Source: Streptomyces sp. NBC_01016
GTDB taxonomy: Bacteria; Actinomycetota; Actinomycetes; Streptomycetales; Streptomycetaceae
Length of the DNA: 64,000 nucleotides
Assembly: GCF_026341035.1 (NCBI RefSeq)
Contig: NZ_JAPEOQ010000002.1
Coordinates: 496,001-560,000, forward strand
Direction: 5' to 3'
In this document: positions 34,469-45,085 of the stretch, piece after piece
How the letters are laid out: the number at the start of each line of letters is the position of its first letter
Position numbering within the stretch: position 1 is the first letter of the stretch
Translations under genes and position numbers: made by a program
The notes under the pieces: generated by a model
The model's input: only the letters and a program-made list of their open reading frames with translations
Database searches by the model: none
Told to the model about the DNA's origin: nothing

Positions 34469-35680
34469 TCAGGCGGAGACGTTCCCGGAGAAACCGTCCA
34501 GACAGCCCTGACCTCCGCCGGCGCAGTGCACTGTCTTGTACCCGCCGGTGCCGATGTCGGCGAAGTTGGCGAGGCTCTCGGTGCCCGGCACGAAGTAGCC
34601 GGTGTGCCCCTTGGAGTCGCCGGCCGCGAGGACGCGTGCGCCGAAAGCGGAGGAGACGGGGTCCGCTCCGTGACCGAGACCGCCCACCTCCATGTAGGGA
34701 ATGTCCTGGATCCAGTCGTCCTTGTCGCGCATGGCCCACACGCGCGCGTGCGTGTTCAGGCCCGCCGCGCTCTGGGCGTGCATACCGGGACTGCCCGCCA
34801 CCGCGATGTCGCTGACCCGCCCCGGCATGTGGTGCGCCGCGACGCCGCACACCACCGAGCCGTAGCTGTGGCAGTACAGGGCGACGGAGGACCGGCCGGG
34901 CAGACCGCGCAGCATGGCGTTGAGCCGCACCGCTCCGTCCTCGGCGCGCATCGCCGTGGCGGCGTCCACACCCAGGCCGGCCGGCGCGGTGTAGTCGGCC
35001 CACGCGACGACCGCGGTACGCGTGTGCGGACTGGCGCTGCGCTCGGCGCCGTACAGGGAGCGCGCCATGCCCACGGGCGCCGAGTACTGGCGGGACGTGC
35101 GCTCGAAGGTGAGCACGTTCGTGTCCACTCCCGGCACCACGACGGACACCCGCTGGGCCTTGTCGAGGTCGCCGAAGACCTCGGCGACCCGGCCGGCGCC
35201 CAGAGGGTCGAAGGAGAGGATCTTGCGATCGGGCTTCTCCAGGGACGCGAACCGGTTCATGCGCTTCTTCGCGTCGGCGTGACCGACGGACGACAACCGG
35301 TTGTCGTACATGCGCTTGTGCTCGACCTGGCGGGCCTGGTCGAGCGCGATGCGGTTGGCGCGATAGCGCAGCTCTACAGGTGCACCGTTCATATTGCCGA
35401 CCGCGAGCGGATACCGGGCGGCGAGCTCGCCGCGCTGGTGGGCGCTCAGCGAGCCGAAGAAATGCGCGAGGCGGTTGGGGGAGCCGTCGTGCGCGGGCAG
35501 TGCATGTCCGTTTATCCGGCCGTGCTCCCAAGAGGTGAGCGCGGTCTGGAGCGGAGATGTGACGCCTCGCTGATGACGCACCGCGGTCCAGCCGGTGGTG
35601 GCCAGCATGACGAACACGACGACCAGCGCAAGCAGTGCGCGCCAGACGTTGAGTTGGGGAGAGGTATCGAAGGAAGTCAC
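34469..35680 (-). CDS. secreted DUF1023-type alpha/beta hydrolase, copy 2
   Basis: 403-aa paralogue of the hydrolase at 30079-31209. A hydrophobic segment near the N-terminus (WRALLALVVVFVMLATTGWTAV, about 12-33) is an uncleaved anchor or signal. Shared motifs: ILSFDPLGAGRVAEVFGDL, nucleophile elbow YCHSYGSVV, VAGSPGMHAQ, MRDKDDWIQDIP, GHTGYFVPGTESLANFADIGTG. Unlike copy 1 it ends in an extra Cys- and Gly-rich tail (VHCAGGGQGCLDGFSGNVSA). GTG 35680 follows AGGG. A weak version of the response-regulator box (TGTATTTGGGTA, 35749-35760) lies about 70 bp upstream. Confidence 0.88.
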   Translation of the reverse strand: MTSFDTSPQLNVWRALLALVVVFVMLATTGWTAVRHQRGVTSPLQTALTSWEHGRINGHALPAHDGSPNRLAHFFGSLSAHQRGELAARYPLAVGNMNGAPVELRYRANRIALDQARQVEHKRMYDNRLSSVGHADAKKRMNRFASLEKPDRKILSFDPLGAGRVAEVFGDLDKAQRVSVVVPGVDTNVLTFERTSRQYSAPVGMARSLYGAERSASPHTRTAVVAWADYTAPAGLGVDAATAMRAEDGAVRLNAMLRGLPGRSSVALYCHSYGSVVCGVAAHHMPGRVSDIAVAGSPGMHAQSAAGLNTHARVWAMRDKDDWIQDIPYMEVGGLGHGADPVSSAFGARVLAAGDSKGHTGYFVPGTESLANFADIGTGGYKTVHCAGGGQGCLDGFSGNVSA

Positions 35681-35797
35681 TGCGGGACACCCTAGGAGAA
35701 GCGCATGCGCCACCGTGAATGAGGTGAGGCGGATCACGTTTCACGTGGTGTATTTGGGTAAAACCGGACGCAGGTGCATTGGTGGCCTCACGCTGTG

Positions 35798-36439
35798 TCA
35801 TCCCTGGTCGCGGCGCCATTGTCCGGCCAGTGAAGGCCTCAAGTGATCAAGGTACGACTCGGTGAGCGCGCGGATCGATTCGAGGCTCGCGTCCTCTCCC
35901 GCGCCCCACAGGCGTCCGGTCATCCGCATGACGCCACCGAAGGCGGCGACGGCCACACGCGGCCGCGGATCACTGTCCACGTCGAGGCCTTCGCGTTCGG
36001 CGACCACGCGCGCGAGTTCCTCTTCCAGTTCGATGGAGCGGCGCAGGTGAACGGCGAGCAGGGAGGGGGTGGATTCGATCATCTGGTAGGTGCGCATGTG
36101 GAGTTCGAGCGGGATGAGCTCCTCCACGACGCGACTCATCGCATCCCATGTGCCGAGTACGGTCCGCCGCAGCGCCTCGAACGGGCTTTCCCCCAAGGGG
36201 CGTTCACGCAGCGCGGCGACGAAGCGGGACTCCACCGTCTGCTGCACCGCGAGCGCGACCTCCTCCTTGTTCGCGAAATACCGGAAGAACGTGCGCTGGG
36301 ACACTCCGCAGGCGTCGGCGATCTCGTCGACCGTCGTCCGGTCGAACCCCTGGGTCGTGAAGAGCTCAAGTGCGGTGCGCAGCAAGGCGTTTCGTGTGCG
36401 TTGCTTCTTGAGTTCACGCAGGTTGATTCGATCCGTCAT
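35798..36439 (-). CDS. TetR-family repressor of the MFS pump
   Basis: 213-aa regulator. The helix-turn-helix is RTRNALLRTALELFTTQGFDRTTVDEIADACGVSQRTFFRYFANKEEVAL (about 14-63), followed by a TetR ligand-binding domain similar to actinobacterial efflux repressors (ELHMRTYQMIESTPSLLAVHLRR). Divergent from the DHA2 transporter gene with a 110-bp interval containing two mutually inverted 14-bp elements; autoregulation and repression of the pump are expected. Confidence 0.92.
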   Translation of the reverse strand: MTDRINLRELKKQRTRNALLRTALELFTTQGFDRTTVDEIADACGVSQRTFFRYFANKEEVALAVQQTVESRFVAALRERPLGESPFEALRRTVLGTWDAMSRVVEELIPLELHMRTYQMIESTPSLLAVHLRRSIELEEELARVVAEREGLDVDSDPRPRVAVAAFGGVMRMTGRLWGAGEDASLESIRALTESYLDHLRPSLAGQWRRDQG

Positions 36440-36486
36440 GGTTCTCTTTCTTGCCGTTTGTGCAGCTCACCCTAGTGTGAGCGACG

Positions 36487-36535
36487 TGACAGTCGCTGAC
36501 TTGTGAAATGATTCGCCAACTGTCAGTGGCTGTCA
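36487..36535. promoter_or_regulatory. paired inverted elements between tetR and MFS gene
   Basis: TGACAGTCGCTGAC (36487-36500) and GTCAGTGGCTGTCA (36522-36535) are reverse complements in 12 of 14 positions. The second half includes CTGTCA twice. A possible -10 CATTAG (36534-36539) would put the start close to the MFS ATG 36550. Confidence 0.6.
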
Positions 36536-36549
36536 TTAGCCTCGAACAC

Positions 36550-38160
36550 ATGACTAGTCAGACCACTGTCGACAAGGCGGATCGGGTTCCGGAGCCCGAG
36601 CACGTCCCGGCACCGACCAAGGGGCTGCGCGGTCACCCCTGGTTGACACTTTTCTCCGTCGCGATCGGCGTCATGATGGTCGCCCTCGACGGCACCATCG
36701 TCGCGATCGCCAACCCGACTATTAAGAAGGACCTCGGCGCGACCTTCGCCGACGTCCAGTGGATCACCAACGGCTACTTCCTCGCCCTCGCGGTCACGCT
36801 GATCACCGCGGGCAAGCTCGGTGACCGATTCGGTCACCGGCAGACGTTCCTCATCGGTGTCGTCGGCTTCGCCGCCGCGTCGGGGGCCATCGGCCTGTCC
36901 GACAGCATCGCCTTCGTCGTCACCTTCCGCGTGCTCCAGGGCCTGTTCGGGGCACTGCTCATGCCTGCCGCGCTCGGCCTGCTGCGCGCCACGTTCCCCG
37001 CCGAGAAGCTGAACATGGCGATCGGTATCTGGGGCATGGTCATCGGCGCCTCGACCGCCGGCGGGCCGATCGTCGGCGGGCTGCTCGTCGAGCACGTCAG
37101 CTGGCAGTCGGTCTTCTTCATCAACGTCCCCATCGGCGTTCTCGCCCTGGCTCTGGGGGTTTTCATCCTCCTGGACCACCGTGCCGAGAACGCGCCGCGG
37201 TCCTTCGACATCCTCGGCATCGTGCTGCTGTCCGGCGCGATGTTCTGCCTGGTCTGGGCGCTCATCAAGGCGCCGACCTGGGGCTGGGGCGACGGCATGA
37301 CCTGGACGTTCATAGCCGGTTCTGTGCTGTGCTTCGTGCTGTTCGCGCTCTGGGAGACCCGCGTCGCCGAACCGCTCATCCCGCTGGCCCTGTTCCGGTC
37401 CGTGCCGTTGTCGGCCGGTGTGGTGCTGATGGTGCTGATGGCCATCGCGTTCATGGGCGGACTGTTCTTCGTGACGTTCTACCTCCAGAACGTGCACGGC
37501 ATGAGCCCGGTCGAGAGCGGAATGCACCTGCTGCCGCTGACCGGCATGATGATCGTCGGCTCTCCGCTGGCGGGGGCGATGATCACGAAGTTCGGTCCCC
37601 GTGTCCCGCTCGCCGGTGGCATGACGCTGACCGCCGTCGCCATGTACGGGATGTCCACGCTGGAACCGGGAACGGGCAGCGGGATCATGTCCGTCTGGTT
37701 CGCCCTGCTGGGGCTCGGCCTCGCGCCCGTGATGGTCGGAGCGACGGAAGTCATCGTGGGCAACGCCCCGTTGGAGCTCTCCGGCGTGGCCGGCGGCCTC
37801 CAGCAGGCCGCGATGCAGATCGGCGGAAGCCTCGGCACCGCCGTGCTCGGCGCCGTCATGGCGTCCAAGGTCGACAGCGATCTCGCCGGGAACTGGACGG
37901 GCGCCGGGCTCCCGCCGCTCACGCACGCCCAGCTGGGCCAGGCGTCGGAGGCGGTCCAGGTCGGTGTCGCGCCGGTGCCGCCGGGCGCCCCGCCGGCGCT
38001 CGCCGAGAAGATCACGGGCGTTGCGCAGGACACCTTCATCTCGGGCATGAGCATGGCCTGCCTGGTCGCCGCGGGTGTCGCCGTCGTCGCCATCTTCGTC
38101 GCGCTGCTCACCAAGCGCGGAGAGAACGCGGAGGCGGGCGCGGGCGCAGCGCACATCTGA
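36550..38160 (+). CDS. DHA2-family MFS drug efflux transporter (EmrB/QacA type)
   Basis: 536-aa 14-helix drug:H+ antiporter. Motif A is GKLGDRFGHRQ in the loop after helix 2; motif C is GIWGMVIGASTAGGPIVGGLLVE in helix 5; the D1 motif is MVALDGTIVAIANPTIKKDL in helix 1. ATG 36550 is used, not the longer frame starting at 36508, because the tetR/MFS operator occupies that leader and because no ribosome site precedes 36508. The cytosolic N-terminus carries charged residues and Pro. Expected to export a cytotoxic compound that also induces the TetR repressor. Confidence 0.93.
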   Translation: MTSQTTVDKADRVPEPEHVPAPTKGLRGHPWLTLFSVAIGVMMVALDGTIVAIANPTIKKDLGATFADVQWITNGYFLALAVTLITAGKLGDRFGHRQTFLIGVVGFAAASGAIGLSDSIAFVVTFRVLQGLFGALLMPAALGLLRATFPAEKLNMAIGIWGMVIGASTAGGPIVGGLLVEHVSWQSVFFINVPIGVLALALGVFILLDHRAENAPRSFDILGIVLLSGAMFCLVWALIKAPTWGWGDGMTWTFIAGSVLCFVLFALWETRVAEPLIPLALFRSVPLSAGVVLMVLMAIAFMGGLFFVTFYLQNVHGMSPVESGMHLLPLTGMMIVGSPLAGAMITKFGPRVPLAGGMTLTAVAMYGMSTLEPGTGSGIMSVWFALLGLGLAPVMVGATEVIVGNAPLELSGVAGGLQQAAMQIGGSLGTAVLGAVMASKVDSDLAGNWTGAGLPPLTHAQLGQASEAVQVGVAPVPPGAPPALAEKITGVAQDTFISGMSMACLVAAGVAVVAIFVALLTKRGENAEAGAGAAHI

Positions 38161-38226
38161 CGGCCGGCCATCGGGCCGGGTCGCGTGAAATCACCTTTGA
38201 GCTGCGCGAAACCGCTCGTACGAGGG

Positions 38227-38253
38227 AAGCCCCCGGGAACGATCCGGGGGCTT
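38227..38253 (+). terminator. terminator of the MFS gene
   Basis: AAGCCCCCGG (38227-38236), 7-nt loop, CCGGGGGCTT (38244-38253), then TCGCTT. Confidence 0.85.
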
Positions 38254-38374
38254 TCGCTTATCAGGGTGACGTCCCTCGACAGCCCTTCCCGGAACCAGAG
38301 CTTCCGGGCCAGAGTGTCTGGCAGGCGATCAGTCGCGAACGCAACTGGTCGACACGACACGGGGGTTGAAGCAC

Positions 38375-38749
38375 ATGCGTACTTTCATGACCACGGCTGC
38401 CGCCGCGACCGCGCTCGCCGCGGTGGCGCTCACTCCGGGCCTCGCCACCGCGGCGGCGCCACCGACCTTGGGCGACTGCGCGGCGGGGGAGCTGTGTCTG
38501 TGGGGCAAGAGCGGGTTCAAGGGGTCCCGGCACGCCTATGAGCTGGCCGATATCGACATCGAGAGCTGCATCGCGCTGCCGGAGGGGAGCAGCGCGGCGT
38601 CCCTCGCCAACCGCACGGGCCGTCCCGTCACCACCTACCAATCCGCGGTGTGCGCGGAGACCGGCGAGTTCCAGACGTACCCGGGCAGCGGGACGTGGGA
38701 GCCCGAATCCCCTTACCGCGCGCGGGCGTTCAAGGTCTGGGAGCAATAA
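38375..38749 (+). CDS. secreted peptidase inhibitor I36-family protein
   Basis: 124-aa small exported protein. Signal peptide MRTFMTTAAAATALAAVALTPG with cleavage near ATAAA (about residue 28). The mature part is a betagamma-crystallin-like I36 fold (Streptomyces metalloproteinase inhibitor type): CAAGELCLWGKSGFKGSRHAYEL with two Cys and the W-G-K-x-G-F-x-G motif, then further Cys in ESCIAL and SAVCAE; four Cys make two disulfides. ATG 38375; a TTG at 38366 follows GGGGG and is possible. Inhibition of a protease is assumed from the family only. Confidence 0.88.
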   Translation: MRTFMTTAAAATALAAVALTPGLATAAAPPTLGDCAAGELCLWGKSGFKGSRHAYELADIDIESCIALPEGSSAASLANRTGRPVTTYQSAVCAETGEFQTYPGSGTWEPESPYRARAFKVWEQ

Positions 38750-38878
38750 GGGCCCGGCAGGGACAGTCCCGACAGGGACAGTGGAGTACGCGCGCGATAG
38801 ACCGCGGCAAGCGGGGTACCCGAAGCATCGCCCGAGTCCGGAAGAACCGGAAGCACCGGAAGAACTCAGGGAGTGATG

Positions 38879-39187
38879 ATGGCGGGCTTCGGACACACCA
38901 CGCGCAAGCACCCCCGCTCACGTGGCCGCGCAGGGTCACGGACCGGGCCGGACCGCGCGTCGCTCGGAATCATCGGCCTCATCTGCGCGATCGTCGGCTT
39001 CTTCAGCCTGGGGATCGTGTTCGGACCGGTCGCCGTCGTCTGCGGTTGGCTGGCCATGGGCCGACGCTGGACCGGCACACAGTCGGTACCGGCGCTCATC
39101 GCGGTCGTGCTCGGCGCGATCGTCACTCTGCTCGCGGTGGTCTCGCTGGCCTCTGCGGCAGGGCCGCTCGCGGGAGGAGCGTTCTGA
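38879..39187 (+). CDS. DUF4190 two-helix membrane protein
   Basis: 102-aa protein with a basic N-terminus (HTTRKHPRSRGRAGSRTG) and two transmembrane helices (LGIIGLICAIVGFFSLGIVFGPVAVVCGWLAMG and SVPALIAVVLGAIVTLLAVVSLASAAG), the DUF4190 hairpin. Three start codons are clustered (GTG 38873, ATG 38876, ATG 38879); ATG 38879 has the best 5-nt spacing from AGGGAG. Function unknown. It is followed by a perfect terminator that sits between it and the convergent aceE. Confidence 0.82.
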   Translation: MAGFGHTTRKHPRSRGRAGSRTGPDRASLGIIGLICAIVGFFSLGIVFGPVAVVCGWLAMGRRWTGTQSVPALIAVVLGAIVTLLAVVSLASAAGPLAGGAF

Positions 39188-39207
39188 GCGCGAGTCGGTA
39201 GATGCCG

Positions 39208-39240
39208 AAGGGCGGCGAGGCCGAGGCTCTCGCCGCCCTT
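39208..39240. terminator. strong bidirectional terminator
   Basis: AAGGGCGGCGAG (39208-39219), 9-nt loop, CTCGCCGCCCTT (39229-39240), perfect, followed by T. Serves DUF4190 and perhaps aceE. Confidence 0.8.
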
Positions 39241-39248
39241 TGCCGAGG

Positions 39249-39291
39249 CACCGCTCAGGCGGGCACCGCGCACCGCTCAGGCAGACACCGC

Positions 39292-39297
<6 letters not shown>
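39249..39297. repeat. 12-bp direct repeat, three copies, at the aceE 3' end
   Basis: CACCGCTCAGGC at 39249-39260, 39271-39282 and 39286-39297. The last copy includes the aceE stop codon region. Confidence 0.7.
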
Positions 39298-42039
<2,742 letters not shown>

Positions 42040-42481
42040 GCTGTTCCTTCACTGTCGGTGATGCCACTGTTCCACTGTCGGGTACGCCGGGTACGCCGTT
42101 GTCCATCGTGTACCTCGAATTCGGAATCGTCATCTCTACCGAGAGGTAATTCGAGGTCCGGTCCGTGTCCCACCAGCCGTCGCGCTCAAACCGTCACGAT
42201 ACGCCGATTTCGCTCAGGTGTTCTGTGAGGGGCGACGGACGCCGGTCGCCCTCAGTGCTCGGGCAGTGACGGGCAAAGCTGACAGATCGCTGTGGCATAC
42301 ATCACTGGCCAGCGGGGATCCTTGACAGGAGTTGCGGTGACACAGCCTGGAAAGTCACCGTTTCGGCGGTCTTGACGGCCGGGTACTTGCGCGATCCGTC
42401 GCGCACGTGTGGACTACGGCCAATGCTTCGCGCGTACGCGAGGCTGTAGACAACTTCGTAAACACGATCAGGAGGCAATCC
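42040..42481. other. 442-bp divergent intergenic region, aceE / DUF3052
   Basis: No gene recognised. It holds the aceE upstream inverted repeat (42112-42157) and, toward DUF3052, TTGACA at 42322-42327 and TTGACG at 42373-42378 without convincing -10 boxes. Short in-frame ATG codons before aceE could make a leader peptide but lack support. Confidence 0.5.
42112..42157. promoter_or_regulatory. inverted repeat upstream of aceE
   Basis: ACCTCGAATT (42112-42121) and AATTCGAGGT (42148-42157), perfect arms with a 26-bp centre that has a further CTACC/GAGGTA-like echo. The low GC of the arms suggests a protein site, not a terminator. Confidence 0.55.
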
Positions 42482-42913
42482 GTGAGCGCGACCGCGGACC
42501 ACGCGGAAACGAACCTTGCCGTAAGGCTTGGTTTCCAGACCGACCAGGTGGTCCAGGAGATCGGCTACGACGACGACGTCGATCAGGAGCTCCGAGAGAC
42601 CATCGAGGCGGCTATCGGCTCCGAGCTCGTCGACGAGGACTACGACGACGTGGCTGACGCCGTGGTGCTCTGGTTCCGTGATGACGACGGGGACCTTACT
42701 GATGCGCTGGTGGATGCCATCGCTTACATGGAGGAGGGCGGGTCCATCCTGCTTCTGACGCCGAAGACCGGCCGCGACGGTTACGTCGAGGCCAGTGAGA
42801 TCGGCGAGGCCGCCACTACGGCGGGCCTGACCGCGAGCAAGAGCGTCAGCGCGGGTAAGGACTGGACCGCAAGCCGTCTGGCCACACCGAAGGCAGCCGC
42901 CAAGAAGCGATAG
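42482..42913 (+). CDS. DUF3052 family protein
   Basis: 143-aa conserved actinobacterial protein of unknown function. GTG 42482 follows AGGAGG at 6 nt and gives VSATADHAETNLAVRLGF. Conserved blocks: QTDQVVQEIGYDDDVDQELRETIEAAIGSELVDEDYDDVADAVVLWFRDDDGDLTDALVDAI, very acidic, then GGSILLLTPKTGRDGYVEASEIGEAATTAGLTAS and a basic Lys-rich tail (TPKAAAKKR). Divergent from aceE, an arrangement kept in many actinobacteria. No catalytic motif is seen. Confidence 0.92.
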   Translation: MSATADHAETNLAVRLGFQTDQVVQEIGYDDDVDQELRETIEAAIGSELVDEDYDDVADAVVLWFRDDDGDLTDALVDAIAYMEEGGSILLLTPKTGRDGYVEASEIGEAATTAGLTASKSVSAGKDWTASRLATPKAAAKKR

Positions 42914-42936
42914 CAGTCGCGGCGGAACGAGAACCC

Positions 42937-42976
42937 AGGGCCCCCGCAGGTGCGCCACAGCGCCCGCGGGGGCCCT
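42937..42976 (+). terminator. terminator of the DUF3052 gene
   Basis: AGGGCCCCCGC (42937-42947) and GCGGGGGCCCT (42966-42976), perfect 11-bp arms. Confidence 0.8.
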
Positions 42977-43079
42977 CACGCATGGTCGGGCGCCCCCGCA
43001 CCCACCTGCGCGGCGGCGCCCGAACGCGGCCAACTAGGCTGAAGCCACCCGAACAGCCCCACGGAAGGGAAGCTTCACC

Positions 43080-43538
43080 ATGGCGATCGAGGCCGGCACC
43101 AAGGCTCCGGAGATCGAGCTCAAGAACCAGCACGGCGAGACCGTGAAGCTCTCGGACTTCCGGGGCGAGAAGAACGTGGTGCTGCTCTTCTACCCGTTCG
43201 CCTTCACCGGGGTGTGCACCGGGGAACTGTGCGCGCTGCGTGACGAGTTGCCGAAGTTCGTCAACGACGACGTGCAGCTGCTCGCCGTATCGAACGACTC
43301 CCCGTTCTCGCTGCGCGTCTTCGCCGAGCAGGAGGGCCTGGAGTACCCGCTCCTGAGCGACTTCTGGCCGCACGGCGAGGCCTCGCGCGCGTACGGCGTC
43401 TTCGACGAGGAGAAGGGCTGCGCGGTGCGCGGCACGTTCATCATCGACAAGGAGGGCGTCGTCCGCTGGACCGTCGTCAACGGCCTGCCGGACGCGCGTG
43501 ACCTGAACGAGTACGTCAAGGCGATCGACGCCCTGTAG
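43080..43538 (+). CDS. AhpE-type peroxiredoxin
   Basis: 152-aa thiol peroxidase of the AhpE group (mycobacterial AhpE is about 153 aa). The peroxidatic Cys46 is in PFAFTGVCTGE and a second Cys51 (GELC), one turn later, may resolve or be a partner; PLLSDFWPHGEASRAYGVF is strongly diagnostic. The ATG follows GGAAGGGAAG. Reduces hydrogen peroxide, peroxynitrite or lipid hydroperoxides. It sits between DUF3052 and the Ter locus; a -10-like TAGGCT at 43035-43040 lies upstream. Confidence 0.93.
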   Translation: MAIEAGTKAPEIELKNQHGETVKLSDFRGEKNVVLLFYPFAFTGVCTGELCALRDELPKFVNDDVQLLAVSNDSPFSLRVFAEQEGLEYPLLSDFWPHGEASRAYGVFDEEKGCAVRGTFIIDKEGVVRWTVVNGLPDARDLNEYVKAIDAL

Positions 43539-43584
43539 GGCGAGTACCGACGGACGACACCGTGCAGGATCCCTCGCCGGGGCG

Positions 43585-43613
43585 GGAACCCCTTACTAGG
43601 ATCCAGACGTTGA
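43585..43613 (+). promoter_or_regulatory. ECF-like promoter of first terD
   Basis: GGAACC (43585-43590), 17-bp spacer, CGTTGA (43608-43613), 56 bp before the start codon. Resembles the SigE-type GGAAC/CGTC pattern, with the same spacing as the element before the lyase operon at 48059-48087. Confidence 0.5.
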
Positions 43614-43669
43614 TCCGATACCAGAGCACTACGGGGGCTCCCCGCCCCTAGAGACCATAGGGAGGATTC

Positions 43670-44245
43670 GTGGGAGTCAGCCTCAGCAAGGGCGGCAACG
43701 TATCGCTGAGCAAGGAGGCCCCTGGCCTCACGGCCGTGGTCGTGGGCCTCGGGTGGGACGTCCGTACCACCACGGGTACGGACTTCGACCTCGACGCCAG
43801 CGCCATCCTGACGAACGCCGAGGGCAAGGTCCGCAACGACCAGGACTTCGTGTTCTTCAACAACCTGAAGAGCGCGGACGGCTCGGTCGAGCACACCGGT
43901 GACAACACCACCGGTGAGGGCGAGGGCGACGACGAGCAGGTCAAGGTCGACCTCGCCTCGGTTCCGGCCGATGTCGACAAGATCGTGTTCCCGGTGTCGA
44001 TCTACGACGCCGAGAGCCGTCAGCAGTCCTTCGGCCAGGTGCGCAACGCGTTCATCCGCGTCGTGAACCAGGCGGGCGGCACCGAGATCGCCCGTTACGA
44101 CCTCTCCGAGGACGCCTCCACCGAGACCGCGATGGTCTTCGGTGAGCTGTACCGCAACGGGGCGGAGTGGAAGTTCCGCGCCGTCGGTCAGGGCTACGCG
44201 TCGGGTCTGCGCGGCATCGCGCAGGACTTCGGCGTCAACGTCTGA
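43670..44245 (+). CDS. terD: TerD-family calcium-binding stress protein, copy 1
   Basis: 191-aa TerD domain protein, cytosolic, implicated in tellurite, phage and envelope stress responses. Full-length single domain: N-terminal MGVSLSKGGNVSLSKEAPGL, calcium-site segments DFDLDASAIL and HTGDNTTGEGEGDDEQV, FPVSIYDAESRQQSFGQVRNAFIRV and the C-terminal WKFRAVGQGYASGLRGIAQDFGVNV. GTG 43670 follows GGGAGG. 104 bp before a second terD; a hairpin separates them. About three quarters of residues are the same in the two copies. Confidence 0.95.
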   Translation: MGVSLSKGGNVSLSKEAPGLTAVVVGLGWDVRTTTGTDFDLDASAILTNAEGKVRNDQDFVFFNNLKSADGSVEHTGDNTTGEGEGDDEQVKVDLASVPADVDKIVFPVSIYDAESRQQSFGQVRNAFIRVVNQAGGTEIARYDLSEDASTETAMVFGELYRNGAEWKFRAVGQGYASGLRGIAQDFGVNV

Positions 44246-44273
44246 GCCGAAGCACCGCAGCACGTTCATCCCG

Positions 44274-44304
44274 TCCGGCGCCGCACCTCCAGTGCGGCGC
44301 CGGA
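44274..44304 (+). terminator. hairpin between the two terD genes
   Basis: TCCGGCGCCGCAC (44274-44286), 5-nt loop CTCCA, GTGCGGCGCCGGA (44292-44304), a perfect 13-bp stem. It may end or attenuate the first terD transcript. Confidence 0.8.
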
Positions 44305-44349
44305 CGCGCTCGACCACAGCACCACCACACCTCGGGGAGGACCACGATC

Positions 44350-44925
44350 ATGGGCGTCACACTCGCCAAGGGAGGCAATGTCTCCCTCTCCAAGGCCGCA
44401 CCCAACCTCACACAGATCCTGGTCGGGCTCGGATGGGACGCGCGCTCCACCACCGGAGCCGACTTCGACCTCGACGCCAGCGCACTGCTCTGCAGCGGTG
44501 GCCGGGTCATGGGTGACGAGTGGTTCATCTTCTACAACCAGCTCAAGAGCCCCGACGGTTCGGTCGAGCACACGGGGGACAACCTCACCGGTGAGGGCGA
44601 GGGCGACGACGAGTCGGTCCTGGTCGACCTCTCCAAGGTGCCGGCCGACTGCGACAAGATCATTTTCCCGGTCTCCATCCATGACGCGGACAACCGCAGC
44701 CAGACCTTCGGCCAGGTCAGCAACGCGTTCATCCGTGTCGTGAACCAGGCGGACGGCCAGGAGCTCGCCCGTTATGACCTCTCTGAGGACGCATCCACCG
44801 AAACTGCCATGATCTTTGGCGAGGTGTACCGATACGGAGGAGAGTGGAAGTTCCGGGCAGTCGGCCAGGGGTACGCGTCCGGGCTCCGGGGCATCGCTCT
44901 AGACTTCGGAGTCAACGTTTCCTAA
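44350..44925 (+). CDS. TerD-family calcium-binding stress protein, copy 2
   Basis: 191-aa tandem paralogue of the preceding gene: MGVTLAKGGNVSLSKAAPNL, DFDLDASALLC, HTGDNLTGEGEGDDESV, FPVSIHDADNRSQTFGQVSNAFIRV, FRAVGQGYASGLRGIALDFGVNVS. It differs by containing two Cys (LLCSGG and PADCDK), absent from copy 1, so it may respond to thiol stress or bind another metal. ATG 44350 follows GGGAGG. It lacks the GGAACC promoter seen before copy 1 and may depend on read-through across the hairpin at 44274-44304. Confidence 0.95.
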   Translation: MGVTLAKGGNVSLSKAAPNLTQILVGLGWDARSTTGADFDLDASALLCSGGRVMGDEWFIFYNQLKSPDGSVEHTGDNLTGEGEGDDESVLVDLSKVPADCDKIIFPVSIHDADNRSQTFGQVSNAFIRVVNQADGQELARYDLSEDASTETAMIFGEVYRYGGEWKFRAVGQGYASGLRGIALDFGVNVS

Positions 44926-44981
44926 AGCGTTTTCCTGGTGAGGTTCAAGCTCGGGCGGTTCCGGGGTTTTCCTGCTGGGGG

Positions 44982-45001
44982 TCCGGGGGTCGTCCCCCGG
45001 A
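44982..45001 (+). terminator. hairpin after second terD
   Basis: TCCGGGGG (44982-44989), TCGT loop, CCCCCGGA (44994-45001). Embedded in a GC-rich dispersed repeat-like stretch (44965-45070). Confidence 0.65.
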
Positions 45002-45085
45002 AGAATGCAGTGCAAAGCCGTGCGCGGAGCGGGGGAGCCCCGTACAACCAGCACGGGGAAACCCGTACACATGATGGGGTAGCCA

